Shown here: positions 1-28,882 of the stretch, one piece after another | Numbering within the stretch: position 1 is the first letter of the stretch | Layout: each line of letters starts with the position of its first letter | DNA from: Halocaridina rubra | Taxonomy: Eukaryota > Arthropoda > Malacostraca > Decapoda > Atyidae | Direction: 5' to 3' | Length of the DNA: 64,000 nucleotides | NCBI GenBank assembly: GCA_037179515.1 | Contig: JAXCGZ010000127.1 | Coordinates: 12,501-76,500 of the forward strand | Made by a program: the position numbers and the translations under genes | Notes under the pieces: generated by a model | The model's database searches: none | What the model was told of the DNA's origin: nothing | Seen by the model: the letters and a program-made list of their open reading frames with translations, nothing else

Positions 1-1290
1 CCCGAATGGACCGAAAACAAAAAGGGGAAGGTCCTGTTTGTGGATTATACCTTCTGCCCCAGATTTGATGTTCTCCAGGTGACCTTTCAAAAGCCCCACC
101 CTCTCAGTACCCCAGCGTGGGTATCATTGCTGTACCCTTGCAAGCCTATTGCTTTCTATGTGTACTTTGAAGAGCGCGACAATATGTTCTTCATTTGTTT
201 TATGCTAATAGGCCATTACTACCCTGTTATTACTTGCGGGTCGTAAAAGGGATTCCAGAGCAGGGGATTGTCAGGCACTACGACCGTTCTCTTTGCTATC
301 ATTTCATATGGACATATTACTACTACTACTACTAAATATTTCGGACATGTTGTTGAGAGTACTTTACATTCACAAAAGGATGTAGAACTACGACTATAAA
401 CATTTTACTCAAGCCCCTTTTTCGCCCTAAGAGACTTCTCGCATTGTAACATTGAAATAATTTTATTCGTATTCAAATTGTATTGTATGCCAAGTGTATG
501 GTGTGTGTGTCTTTGGAATTATAAAGACACTTTCAGAAGTTCAATGCTTAAAACATTTGAAGAGGCCTTCAACAATGTTCTTTAGCAAATAATAGGAGTT
601 CCTGCATATGTAAGTAACCATATCGTTGCTGACATACATCAGCATCTTTTTCTTTAAACATCACATAGCCTTACTTCAAGCTAAGTACTACAAAAGGCTT
701 CTTTATACACTTTAACAGCATCCTAAATCTAAATTTACCGTTCCTAAAATGTGGATACTTTGCTGAAGCAGCAAGACGTGTGTTTAAAAGTAACTATAAT
801 GTGGATATTTGGAAATTTGATATTATGACTTCAAGGGGGGTTTACACCGTGTAAACCGCCCTTTAAAGGCACGAGTTTCTTGGGTTCAAAACGTGAACCT
901 AGAAGAGGAGAGTCAGTCAGTGTCTATTCTTTGGATCGTAAAAAAAAGCTCTCTCATGGTCATTCACTAATACATATGCAATAGAGTCCTCTTGATGTTA
1001 TCCTTATGAGTATGCTGTTAATACTGTATATTTTTTTTTTGTGAATCTCATTTATGAAGCATATTATAATTCATATAATGTATATAATCTCTTGCTGACT
1101 CTCAAGACATTAACTCCGTGTTACTATGCATGTATATATGAATATGAACTACTGATTATTATTATTATTATTATTATTCCCAGTGAACTGGTATCTTTGT
1201 GAATATATGAGTGGTACATCTAAGTCATTAGTTATTAACCTTCTTTTTCATTAATACGGAATACATGATCAAAATGTTGGCCATTTTGAA
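1..1290. other. Non-coding, nothing recognised
   Basis: AT-rich sequence with short ORFs only. It holds a small (ACT)n at about 320, an (ATT)n run at 1157-1178 and a short inverted repeat at 838-863 (GGGTTTACAC/GTGTAAAC). I see no exon, RNA gene or transposon family here. Confidence 0.5.
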
Positions 1291-1419
1291 ATGCTATTGA
1301 TAGAAACTTTGTCAAATACAAAACGCGAGATGTGTGTTCAGTGTTTACGTATATTTTCAAAATCACCTTTGCAAAACACTACAAAATTGCAAATTATTCC
1401 CGTATTTCCAAAGCTTCAT

Positions 1420-1850
1420 GCAGCACTTAATGATAAAACACGAGAATTATTCTGGCTGTGTTTTATGTTCTTTCTACGAAGCTTTGCACACCCATTAGTT
1501 ATAAAACACGATAAAACTCGTCATATAATTCTTATTTATGAAATACTAGAAATAGGGATATATTGCTCCTGTATTTTCCCAATTTCATACAGCCCTTAAT
1601 TATGAAACACGATGCAAAATGTTTGTTTCATATATTTTCAAAATTTCATAAAACCCTGATTTATGAAACAAATATATAATGTTTATTAAAAGAATTCGTG
1701 TCCCTTAATTATAAAACACGGGAAGTTTGTGTTTCATCCGTATTTGGAAAACCTCTCGTTTCCTTTAATTGTAAAATACAATATATAAATGTGTACTTCT
1801 TGTCTATTTAAGAAAAATCATTTGTCCCTTAACTAAAAAGTACGAGAAAC
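1420..1850. repeat. Degenerate tandem array of a 'TTAATTATAAAACACG' motif
   Basis: Variants of TTAATTATAAAACACG recur at about 1427, 1494, 1594, 1652, 1703, 1757 and 1826, roughly 50-100 bases apart. They are separated by related T-rich stretches (TTTCATATATTTTCAAAATT type). No unit is intact. The small ORFs across it are by-products. Confidence 0.55.
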
Positions 1851-2243
1851 AAACACGTTTCAACTGTGTTCTTCTTCAAACCTCGTCCCCTCCCCCTTAA
1901 AACTGTTTACAGGCACACATTTTTTTCCCGGTTTTTTCTTATGTTATTCTTCTGTGAAATCTATCCAGAAGAAATGCTGGACTTTTACTTTTCAGCCAAG
2001 TACAAGTTGCTTGTACTTCATACAGGGATTGTACTAGTTTCCCTTGACCGTATGATGATATCCACCCATGAGGGTGACCGGGCCTTCCCTTCTGGCCCTC
2101 AGGTGGGGTTCCCTTGACCGTTCCAGAGGTGTGTGTCTTGTAATGCCCGGTCATCTTATAAGGCCTCTTTCGTACTTCTATCCCCATCCTCAACCTTTAC
2201 TTTCGTTCCACAAATCCTTTCCGTGCGTCCTGTAGAATGAGGG

Positions 2244-2294
2244 CAAGGGGGTGATACACACACACACTCACTCACTCACTCACTCACTCACTCT
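2244..2294. repeat. (CA)n/(CACT)n microsatellite
   Basis: ACACACACACACTCACTCACTC-type tract directly before the LINE coding region; it may mark the 5' edge of the retrotransposon insertion. Confidence 0.8.
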
Positions 2295-2330
2295 CCTATC
2301 GCCGTCCAAGCACAAGAGACTTCTCCTGGA

Positions 2331-3650
2331 GTGATGGCTCTTACAACCCTAGACACTCACCTAGGTATACAAACTTTGGGAAGGCCCGATCATACCACGG
2401 CACGTACTCAAACCAGCATTACACATCCAACGGCAGGTACAGACACCAGGATCCATGGGCTAACCCCAGAACACACTACAATGATGAATTCCCAGCAGAA
2501 TCATACAGTCGAAACTACAACTATGACTATGGATACCACCCCAATGAAACATGGTAATACCTCGTCTCCTGCTGTTGCTGTTACTGCTGTCGATGTGAAA
2601 GTTACTTGTAAATATAATGATAGATTATCTGTCGTACATATAAATGCACAATCCCTGTTATCCCATATACTAGAAATTGAACATATGCTTGTACAAGAAA
2701 ATATTGATGTTCTTTGCATTAGCGAATCATGGCTGTATCCGTCAATTAACAATGCATTTATTAATATTCCTTCATATAATATTTATCGCTATGACAGTGG
2801 TAGAGGTGGAGGTGTATGTTTATATGTTAAAAATTATTTGAAGGCCACTGAACTAAATCTTGAAACTGAGAAGCACGAAGGAGTGGAAGATAAATGGATC
2901 TCTGTCCAACATAAAAAGTTTCCTTCTATTATCATAGGCTGCGTGTACCGCCACCCCAAAGCCTCGGTAACCTCTTTTAGCTATATTTTGGACGTTTTTA
3001 AGGAGATAATTTTAAAAAACAAACCAGTTTTTATATATGGCGATTTTAATGATGATCAACTAAAAAGAGAAAATAAAATGAGTAGACTTATTAAGAATTT
3101 AAATCTAGAACAGATTATAAATAAACCAACTAGAATCACTCCCACTTCAGTTTCCCAAATCGATCTAGTAATAACAAACTCCAAACATATGATAACTAAG
3201 TGTGACGTAATGCCAAGCCCTATAGCAGACCACGAGGAAATTGTAACGTCCCTAAATATTCGCAAACCAAAGAGACAACCAATCTTTAAAACATTCAGAT
3301 GCTTAAGAAATTATTCACAAGAATTACTTTGTAGTTTACTTATGAATGAAGTACATAAATTAAATGAAATTCTATATACCGATAATATCAATAAACAAGT
3401 AAGAATTTTAACCAGTGTCCTATCATCATGTATAGATCGATGTGCACCACTCGTGACAAGAGAAATATTTCGTCCCCCCGCTCCTTGGATAACAGATGAC
3501 ATAAAAAACATTATGAAAGAAAGAGACAAACTACAAAATGAAGTAAAGCTACAAAGAGATAATATCCCTTTAAGAGAAAAGTTTACAGAGCATAAGAAAC
3601 AAGTAAAATCATTATTAAGTAACAGTAAGAAACAGTATTACAAAAATTAA
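2331..3650 (+). pseudogene. LINE ORF2, endonuclease part
   Basis: After about 95 Thr/His-rich residues the endonuclease domain shows VVHINAQSL (Asn), VLCISESWL (Glu), IYGDFNDDQ (GDFN), SQIDLVITNS (Asp) and PIADHEEIV, where A-D-H stands for the usual S-D-H. The frame stops at a TAA, but coding similarity continues beyond it (FQNAKGNISDTWKIAKTML). The TAA therefore replaces a codon inside the ORF rather than being its natural end. Confidence 0.85.
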
Positions 3651-3816
3651 TTTCAAAACGCCAAAGGCAATATCTCTGATACATGGAAAATTGCTAAAAC
3701 CATGCTTTCCAATAACTGTAATAAAAGTAGTAACATATCAATTATACCCGATGAGGTAGATGTAAGTGCTAAAGCAGAAGAGTTCAATAATTTTTTCGCT
3801 GAAGTGGGGAAAAAAA

Positions 3817-5601
3817 CCTTTGAAAAAACAAAAAAAAGAAATAATAAATGAAATCAATAATAGTAATGGTGGTAATAATAATAATAATGATGATGGTAGT
3901 AGTAATAATAATAGAAATGTTGATAATGGTGTAAATAATAATGATGGTGGTAGTAATGGTAATGATAATAGTGATGATGGTAGTAATAATAATAATAATG
4001 TTCAAGAACATAGTGCATTCAATAGAAGTAATGATGTCTTTAACCCTACTACAGTAGATTGTAATACAGTAATCTTAGTAATAAAAAATCTGAAAGACTC
4101 TAATGCATATGGATCAGATGGAATTTGTTTTCGTTTTATTAGAGATTCATTATTTGTAATAGCTTATTATCTGACGGTAATAATCAATACTTCCATAGTT
4201 ACCAATATCTACCCAGATTTATGGAAAACTCCCCATGTAATTCCTGGTTTTAAAAATGGAAATCCTGACGACGTCTCTAACTATAGACCAATCTCTTTAC
4301 TACCAATTTTATCAAAGATACTTGAAAAGATTGTTGCAAATCAGTTAAGTGAGTTTCTTGAAAAAAATAAACTTATTGCAAAAAGTCAACACGGTTTCAG
4401 GCCAAAATTATCAACTGAAACTGCCTTATTGAAAATATCAGATGAAATATACAAAAATATAGATAATAAGAAAATATCATTGCTACTACTACTCGATCTT
4501 TCTAAAGCTTTTGATAGTGTACACCATACCACTCTATTAGAAAAATGCAAAAAAATGAACATTGACCCAAGCTGGTTCGAGAACTATTTAAAAAACCGCT
4601 ACCAGTCAGTCAGAATAAAAGATGTAGTCTCAAGTCGCAAGAAGGTATTGTTTGGGGTCCCTCAGGGATCGATCCTAGGACCTATACTTTTTCTAATATA
4701 TGTAAACGATCTAGTAAAATATTTACCTAACTGTTATGTCATTCAATATGCTGACGATACTCAAATCTTAATTGAAGGAGAAATTAATGATTTAGAAAAT
4801 ATTATTCGTAGAGCAGAAGAAATTTTGTATATGGCTAAACGTTACTTTCTAAAAAATGGTCTGTTACTTAATGAAACTAAAACCCAATCTATTCTTATCG
4901 GATCCAGACAATTATTATCAGAAGTTGATGACAATCTTCATATAAATTTTAACGGTAATATCATTAAGCCAATGAACTCGGTAAAGAACCTAGGTGTCTA
5001 TTTTGACCGTTACATGAATTTTGAAATGCATATAGATGAAGTTTATAAAAAAGTAATGGGTACTCTAATATATCTAAATAGGGTAAAAGACTCATTTGAA
5101 ACATCAACTCGTATAATAATTGTCCAGTCCTTAGCTATGAGTTTAATTAATTACTGTCTCAAAGTTTGGGGATGTACCAATAAGACTCAATTACAAAGAA
5201 TACAAAAGTTACAAAACTTTGCAGCACGAGTGGCTGTTGGCAATGTAAGAAAATACGAGCACATCTCTCCTGTTTTAAAAGATCTAGAATGGATAAAGAT
5301 TAGAGATAAATATGTTTTTGATATATGTACCTTTGTTTTTAATATACTAAGAAACAATATTCCTGATTGCTTGTATAATTTTTCTACAGTAAGCTCAGTT
5401 ACCGGGTTAACTACCCGTCAAGGGGAAGATTTATTAGTACGAAGGTCTAAAACTGATATTGGCTCAAGAGATATAAACATTCGTGGACCTCATTTATATA
5501 ATCAGCTTCCCAGAGAACTAAAAAATGCTGGTTCAGTGTATACTTTTAAATATAATCTTAAGAAGTTGCTCTTAAAGGAAGATTTTACTTGTAAATTTTA
5601 A
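3817..5601 (+). pseudogene. LINE ORF2, reverse transcriptase part
   Basis: Reverse transcriptase motifs are in order: NYRPISLLPILSKILEKI, QHGFRPKLSTETAL, LLLDLSKAFDSVHH (motif A), GVPQGSILGPILFLIYVNDL (motif B), QYADDTQIL (catalytic YADD, 4747-4758) and LNETKTQSI. The stretch 3850-4005 encodes mostly Asn, Gly, Ser and Asp from AAT/GGT/GAT triplets, a repeat expansion between endonuclease and polymerase. The ORF's apparent start at 3766 is in the wrong frame for the upstream domain; the true frame joins near 3815. Confidence 0.88.
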
Positions 5602-5735
5602 TGGTACACTCATCTTTATGATTTGCTTGTTTTAGTATGTCTATATCGTACACCACAGATGTCTATCTGGAATATATATGTATCTTATTTAAATACCCAA
5701 TGTACATTGGAATAAAGGATTATTATTACTCTCTC

Positions 5736-6264
5736 TCTCTCTCTCTCAGTATGTCCGTGGTTTGTAGAGATAAAATTAATGAATAAAATTTATTTTTTGA
5801 AGAATGCTACTGTCGTAAGTTTTGTTCTTGAAATAGCTATTAAATTTAGTTCTTATTAACAAAGAAGTTTAGGTACATAGTTAATATCGGAGCTACGATC
5901 ATTACACAACAACCCGTATTTTCCTAGATTAGTTTGGTCATTTTACTGCTGTTGAAGATATAAAAAATGTTTCAGAGAGAGTTTTTTATGTACATAAAAG
6001 TTTATTCATTTTCTTGTGTAGTTTTTTTTTTATATTAAAAGATAAGCTTGGTATAGCTGTTTAAAATGTATATATTTTTTTCATTAGTCAGGTGTAACTC
6101 CTAGTGTTTGAAGCGAGTGCGCATTATATATACATATATTTTTAACATTTTCACTAACCGAAATAGTGCGATCTTGAATGGGTTATGTTAGAGAATATTC
6201 CTCGGTGAGGCTTCCTCTTGCAGTCTAACCTTAAGATGCTCGTCTTTACAGTTTCAGATTCCAT

Positions 6265-6335
<71 letters not shown>

Positions 6336-7253
6336 GTTTGTTTCCCTAGAGCATGAGCATTTTAGAGCTGATGTCGTATGGAGCGCGTGGTAGCATTGTT
6401 GTTTATAGTTGAAATAGCATAGGCTCACCCAGGTTGTGTTAGGTCTTGTTTGGGGAGGGGGGGAAGTATCATTAACCTGCCCACCCCCTTTTCCTATCCA
6501 TTTACCTCCCCATCTGATCAGCATTTGCTTCTCTTCACCCTACCGTAGTGGGTTTCCTATTGATAATGCTAAGCCTCAGATGTATACAATTTCAGTCCAG
6601 ATTTTTACCATGTAAGCAGAGCATATAGTTGTGGATTTTACGAAGTACGCAACCCTCACTAAATAATATGGTGTTTTAAGGAGATTTTTGGAAAGTGTAT
6701 AAGGTTGATAGGAAGCTACTTTTGTATATAAATCAAATAACTGTACATATGGACATGTGCACACGGGCACTCCCAGTGATATTGTTGTTAAACATTACAG
6801 TCTATATTTGGTCATGTATAATTCAAATAATATGATTATCAGTGCATTTAAAATAATCATAAGTAATTAAGAAAGAAATATAGCGTAACATTGGATTGTT
6901 GGCAAAAGAGCACATTGCGTGTAATGATTAAGAGTAATCGTGTTTACATTAACAGCTGATCTTGCCATAATTCTAGGTTAGCTTACATGTAGTAATAGTT
7001 TTTATTAGCCCTTGCTGAGTGTTATCATTCATGTCAAATTGAAAATTTTCAAGAGAGACCACTTAAGCAATACAGACTGAAGCAGGTATAGTATAAAAAT
7101 GTTCAGATTAGAGTAAAATGTAGCTGCATATACATGCATGCACATGTATTTGTATATACACACACAACTCATACATATACATGCATATACACATAAATAA
7201 CTGATTAGATGAACATGTAATAGTACCACTTGGGCTTCATAATCATACATATT

Positions 7254-7256
<3 letters not shown>
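5736..7256. other. Non-coding stretch with a (GA)n microsatellite
   Basis: AT-rich spacer. It holds (GA)n at 6269-6332 and a loose TATACACA/CATGCATA tract at 7120-7195. No recognisable gene or transposon. Confidence 0.5.
6269..6332. repeat. (GA)n microsatellite
   Basis: 64 bases of uninterrupted GA. Confidence 0.95.

Positions 7257-7315
<59 letters not shown>
7257..7315. repeat. (GA)n microsatellite
   Basis: About 59 bases of GA, 60 bases before the RNase H relic. Confidence 0.95.
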
Positions 7316-7317
<2 letters not shown>

Positions 7318-7444
7318 ATTTAGATATGTTTAGGTAGAAAAAAAAATACATTTTCAATGGTGGGTATACACTAAGGTTAGGATATAAGTTGTTTGGGTAG
7401 CAAAAGTGCACACAAAGTTCAGAGTAGCTCAAACCAAGAGATCT

Positions 7445-8230
7445 AATGTCCTAAAGTTTTATGCAATCTTTAATGTAGTGTACTGAGGTGTTGCCCCCTT
7501 CACGCCCACATAAATGACATTTGGAGTGTTCTGGGTGCTCTCTACCAGTTTTCTCGCAATTCACCTCCCATATATTTCTATAAGCAAGTCTTATGCGGGC
7601 AGCAACTCTATCACAGTCACCTATAAGCATTTTACCCATGCTGTATTTGTGTCTCAGCCTTCTGAAGTTTTCGTAATGTTGCATCGAACATGTTGTGAGA
7701 GTGTAGTAAGTTGTTGCTCTTCCGTAATCTCATGATACACCATTGCTTGGAGCTGAGACAGTGTGATTATAGATTCAGACACTGAGCTTTCAGTTCCCAT
7801 TTTATTTTTGCAAGCCTGTCAACCTTTTCATTACCCATTATCCCGGTATGGGAGGGTTCCCTTGACAACTTATTTGGAGGTTAGGTGAATAAGAGCCTCC
7901 TGAATTGCTGTTATGTGAGTTTTGTAGGAGCTTTGCAATGATCTCAGTGACAGAAAGGCACTCTGCGAGTCGCAAAATATGACAGCGTATGTCATAGCGC
8001 TGAGAACATTTTCAGTAGCAAGTTTCAAGTCCAACAATTTTACACTCGGTGATTGATGACCACTTTGGCATACTCACTACTTTGTCAAATATTTGCTGTC
8101 CTTCAAAATTTTCATCAACTATAATGCTGCTCCCAGACCCTCCTGTATTGCTCATGTGAGAACCATCAGTATAAACACAGTGTTTCCATTGATATTTGCA
8201 AAAAAGTAGTTTCGATAAAGACTATAGTCT
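7445..8230 (-). pseudogene. LINE 3' relic with RNase H domain
   Basis: The - strand reads, with stops and small frame changes, HCVYTDGSHMSNTGGSGSS (RNase H first Asp), SSITECKIVGLE, VIFCDSQSAFLSLRSL (Asp), MGNEKVDRLAK (last Asp), then RLRHKYSMGKMLIGD and CHLCGREGGNTSVHYI, a C-terminal zinc-knuckle-like segment. This is the RNase H plus CCHC tail of an I/Jockey-type LINE. The reverse transcriptase is missing. Confidence 0.7.
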
Positions 8231-8309
8231 GTTTTTTTGTTTTCATTTCTGGAGACCGCCATGAATATACTGTTAACAGTATTTCATATGTTCCTGGAGC
8301 TCTTTGGAA

Positions 8310-8350
8310 ATTATTATTATTATTATTATTATTATTAATATTATTATTAT
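8310..8350. repeat. (ATT)n microsatellite
   Basis: ATT triplets with one interruption at 8337. Confidence 0.85.
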
Positions 8351-8446
8351 CTCAAATATTTAGACAGAAACATATGAATAATACACATAGACTCACTGTC
8401 TCATTTATATACAAATTTGTATGGCTTTCCTTGTTACTTCATGGTC

Positions 8447-9010
<564 letters not shown>

Positions 9011-9049
9011 AAGTTATTCACCGGTCCTCGTCTGTTAATACCCAATTGT

Positions 9050-9380
9050 TGGTCTTAGTTGACGAGAACCGAGTATAAAAGGCAGCTGCTTTTTATAGGT
9101 TTGTGTAATTCCCCTGTGACATCATAAGGCGGCATTCGTCCGTCTACGTCTTTGCGTTACCCGAATGCTGGTCTTATACGAAAGGAACACTAAAGAAAAC
9201 TGCCTTTCATTGGTCCTTGTTATTCCAGCACTGACGTCACAAACGGATCCCAAACGTCACTGATCGCTCCAACATATGCTGCTATGACGTCATTGTGCAA
9301 AGAAGCAGCTCAGCTCATCTCAGCAACTGATTAGGCGTTCAAGACGACCAATGAGCGCTTAGTATTTTCATGATGTCATT
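9050..9380. promoter_or_regulatory. Promoter-like block: TATA box, two CRE palindromes, CCAAT boxes
   Basis: TATAAAAG at 9074; TGACATCA at 9117; ATTGG (inverted CCAAT) at 9209-9213; perfect CRE TGACGTCA at 9232 and 9285; CCAAT at 9348; TGATGTCA at 9371. The block is less AT-rich than its surroundings. No coding exon is seen just downstream, so it could be an alternative yki promoter/enhancer, the regulatory part of an unidentified transposon, or chance. Function is inference. Confidence 0.35.
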
Positions 9381-9445
9381 TCTTTGTTTTTGCATTTACG
9401 ATTTTTCTCATTTAATTTTCCTATCTAATACTAGTTTTTCACTTT

Positions 9446-9456
9446 ATATATATATA

Positions 9457-9547
<91 letters not shown>
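9446..9547. repeat. (AT)n microsatellite
   Basis: About 100 bases of AT with one TTT interruption at 9459. Confidence 0.95.
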
Positions 9548-9549
<2 letters not shown>

Positions 9550-9550
9550 G

Positions 9551-9710
9551 AGGAAAAGGCCCATTACAGAAAGCAACGTCTAAAATATTTAAAGTACCTA
9601 TTAATTTCGTGACCCAATCTAGTCGCCTTTTCAAAGTACTTTGAGAAGGTGACCTTATTAAGTGGAGAAATTAATAAATACTTTCAATATTTTTCACGTT
9701 GTTTTCTTGT
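9551..9710. repeat. Foldback element, copy 1
   Basis: Long imperfect inverted repeat: the left arm (AGGAAAAGGCCCATTACAG... TCTAGTCGCCTT) pairs with the right arm (AAGGTGACCTTATTAAG... GTTGTTTTCTTGTGAC). It is the same family as 20607-20773 and, like it, starts at the edge of an (AT)n tract. Confidence 0.65.
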
Positions 9711-9814
9711 GACACCAGGACGGGCCTAAAAAAAAAAATAAAATAAAACAGCCCTCATCGGGCCTGGGCACGACGAATACATAAAGTAAAGAGAAACTGA
9801 GATGGAGAGAGTAA

Positions 9815-9930
9815 TGACTTGTCAGATGTGAAGGGATATTAAAAGAGGTGTTGAATATCCAAAAATATTCAGTGTAGCTGTAGGCATAGAAAAAGAACCG
9901 TAACTGAAGGAAGACTTAACATCGAACTGT
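9815..9930 (+). repeat. Repeat family C, copy 1
   Basis: GACTTGTCAGATGTGAAGGG, GTGTAGCTGTAGGCATAGAA, CGTAACTGAAGGAAGACTTA ACATCGAACTGT. The same blocks appear inverted at 50782-50945. Confidence 0.65.
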
Positions 9931-9980
9931 CGAGCTCAGACCTATTTAATTTTAGACTGTATGGTAACAGTCAAGTATTA

Positions 9981-9983
<3 letters not shown>

Positions 9984-10043
<60 letters not shown>
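9984..10043. repeat. (AT)n microsatellite
   Basis: 60 bases of AT, followed by (TGAT)n that leads into the SINE. Confidence 0.95.
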
Positions 10044-10046
<3 letters not shown>

Positions 10047-10060
10047 TGATTGATTGATTG

Positions 10061-10259
10061 AGTCGCCGTGGCTCAGTCGGTAGCGTCTCCGACTCTGATG
10101 CGTCAGGTCGAGGGTTCGCGCCCCGTCACGGTCTGAGGTTAGCAAAGGCATGCACTCAGCGTAAGGATTACATTTGCCAAAACAAGTCCTTCACAAGAAG
10201 GCAACCGTCCTAGCCCTTGGTTGATAAGGGAGTCCGTGACGTAAAACCGGAACCGGATA
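10061..10259 (+). mobile_element. tRNA-derived SINE, flanked by TGAT repeats
   Basis: The head is tRNA-like: A-box TGGCTCAGTCGG at 10069 and B-box GGTTCGCGCCC at 10113. A 7-bp acceptor-like stem (GCCGTGG 10065-10071 with TCACGGT 10126-10132) can pair allowing G-U. A canonical anticodon arm is not formed, so it is not a functional tRNA. The body ends AGGGAGTCCGTGACGTAAAA CCGGAACCGG and is bordered by (TGAT)n on both sides. The same tail occurs alone near 60015. Confidence 0.8.
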
Positions 10260-10298
10260 TGATTGATTGATTGATGATTGAATGATACGGTTTTCACG

Positions 10299-13760
<3,462 letters not shown>

Positions 13761-14094
13761 TTTTTTTTACAGAATTTTTTTTATGGAAATTGAATATTAT
13801 GTTAGTTTAACTGTTCATTTGCCAATAAATATATTCATAAAACATATCTTGTCAAAGGTTTACTTTTCTCAACATGAAGACATTTAGGTTGGCCACTCAT
13901 CTTTACATTACAAGGGGATTATTAGGTTCGCTGTTCTTGACATGATGTTGGGTTCGCTAATCTTGACATGGTCCAAAATAATAAATAATAACAAAAATAG
14001 CTGTAAAACGAAATTAATTTTAAATAAAGTAATATTTTTTTATTTGTAATTAATTTTGTATTACAACTACTTTTGTTCGTATTAATTATTTCTG

Positions 14095-14660
14095 ATTATT
14101 ATTATTTTTATTATTATTATTATTGTAGAATATCTTTGCCCGCCTACCTTGTGGGTGACCCAAGCAGGGTGGAAGGGGGATGGAACGTGGCAACCCTCTA
14201 TCCCAAGGAGCTGAGAGGAGTGGTTGAGGTGTGTGTGGATCGTGGTGAATGTGCCTTTCTTGGCTCGGCCACTCCCTTACAAGGGGAATGAGGCTTGTGT
14301 ATATTATTATTATTATTATTATTAATGTTTTAGTGATTGTCATTACTTTAATTGTACCATTATAAATGTTATTGCATTTTTACTATTATTTTAATAATAT
14401 TAGTGATAGTATTTTTAATATTATCATTATTACTATTATTGTATATTATTCTTATAATTACTCCTGTTCTTATTACTGTCTCGTTGTTAGTTTTAGTACT
14501 ATTATTGTTGTTATTATTATTATTATTGTTATATTATTATCATTATTATTATTATAGTTATTATTATTATTATTATTATTAGTAGTAGTAGTAGTAGTAA
14601 TAGTAGTAGTAGTATAATTATTATTATAATTTTTGTTGCTCTTATTATTGTTACTGTTAT
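14095..14660. repeat. (ATT)n-rich tract with an embedded repeat-family 3' end
   Basis: ATT/ATC/AGT triplets dominate 14095-14125 and 14300-14660. Between them, 14130-14296 is ordinary sequence ending GGCTCGGCCACTCCCTTACA AGGGGAATGAGGC, a match to the 3' end of the 'CACTCCCTTATAAGGGG' repeat family (see 18496, 44545). Poly-Ile/Leu/Tyr ORFs here are artefacts. Confidence 0.8.
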
Positions 14661-15001
14661 CATTATTAGTTCTCCTCTCCACCCACTAAACACCATGTCT
14701 TAATTATGTGTGTTCACACATTCTTGTTAATCCCAACATTGAAGTCTTTCTTTCTTCATTCCCCATGGCGAAAAATTCAAAACCTTCTAGTAGGACTGTT
14801 GTTGCAAAAAAAAAAAAAAAAAAAAAAACAATTTTCCTTTTTGCTGAGGTGCTAATTTATCTTTTTCTACTGTCTCAGTATGTTTGTGTATCACTTCTTT
14901 TGTTTTTATAAATTAGATATCTCTGAAGATGTGTAGTAGATAAATACACTCCAAAGTACTAAGGATCTCAAAATATGTTTCAATTTCCTTACATAGCCCC
15001 C

Positions 15002-15595
<594 letters not shown>

Positions 15596-15773
15596 AGTTA
15601 TCTGTATATTAAAATGACGTAGTTCAATCATTCATGATATTGGAGCTTTTTCCAAGTTTAAGAAGAAAAGAAATATATGTCATGTACAGTAGGTCTGTAT
15701 TTGAAATCAGGTTTAAGCTAGCAAAGCTTTTTGTATTGCCTGTGAAATTGAAAATGTCTTGTTTATTTTACAG

Positions 15774-28882
<13,109 letters not shown>

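Larger units (their letters stand above)
2295..5735 (+). mobile_element. Non-LTR retrotransposon (LINE), near full-length ORF2, inactive
   Basis: An APE-type endonuclease (2.33-3.65 kb) is followed by a reverse transcriptase (4.2-5.1 kb) and a 3' end GGAATAAAGGATTATTATTA at about 5711-5730, the short ATT tail common in Jockey/CR1/L2-like LINEs. A separate frame at 2300-2565 reads SYNPRHSPRYTNFGK, then HYNDEFPAESYSRNYNYDYG, and then a stop. It looks like the tail of ORF1 overlapping ORF2. A TAA stop (3648), a frameshift in A-runs near 3810-3835 and a low-complexity expansion break ORF2. Clade assignment is not certain. Confidence 0.85.

Noticed and set aside
10061..10132. Functional tRNA gene
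   Set aside because: A- and B-boxes and an acceptor-like stem exist, but no proper anticodon arm forms and the sequence continues into a SINE body with a repeated tail.
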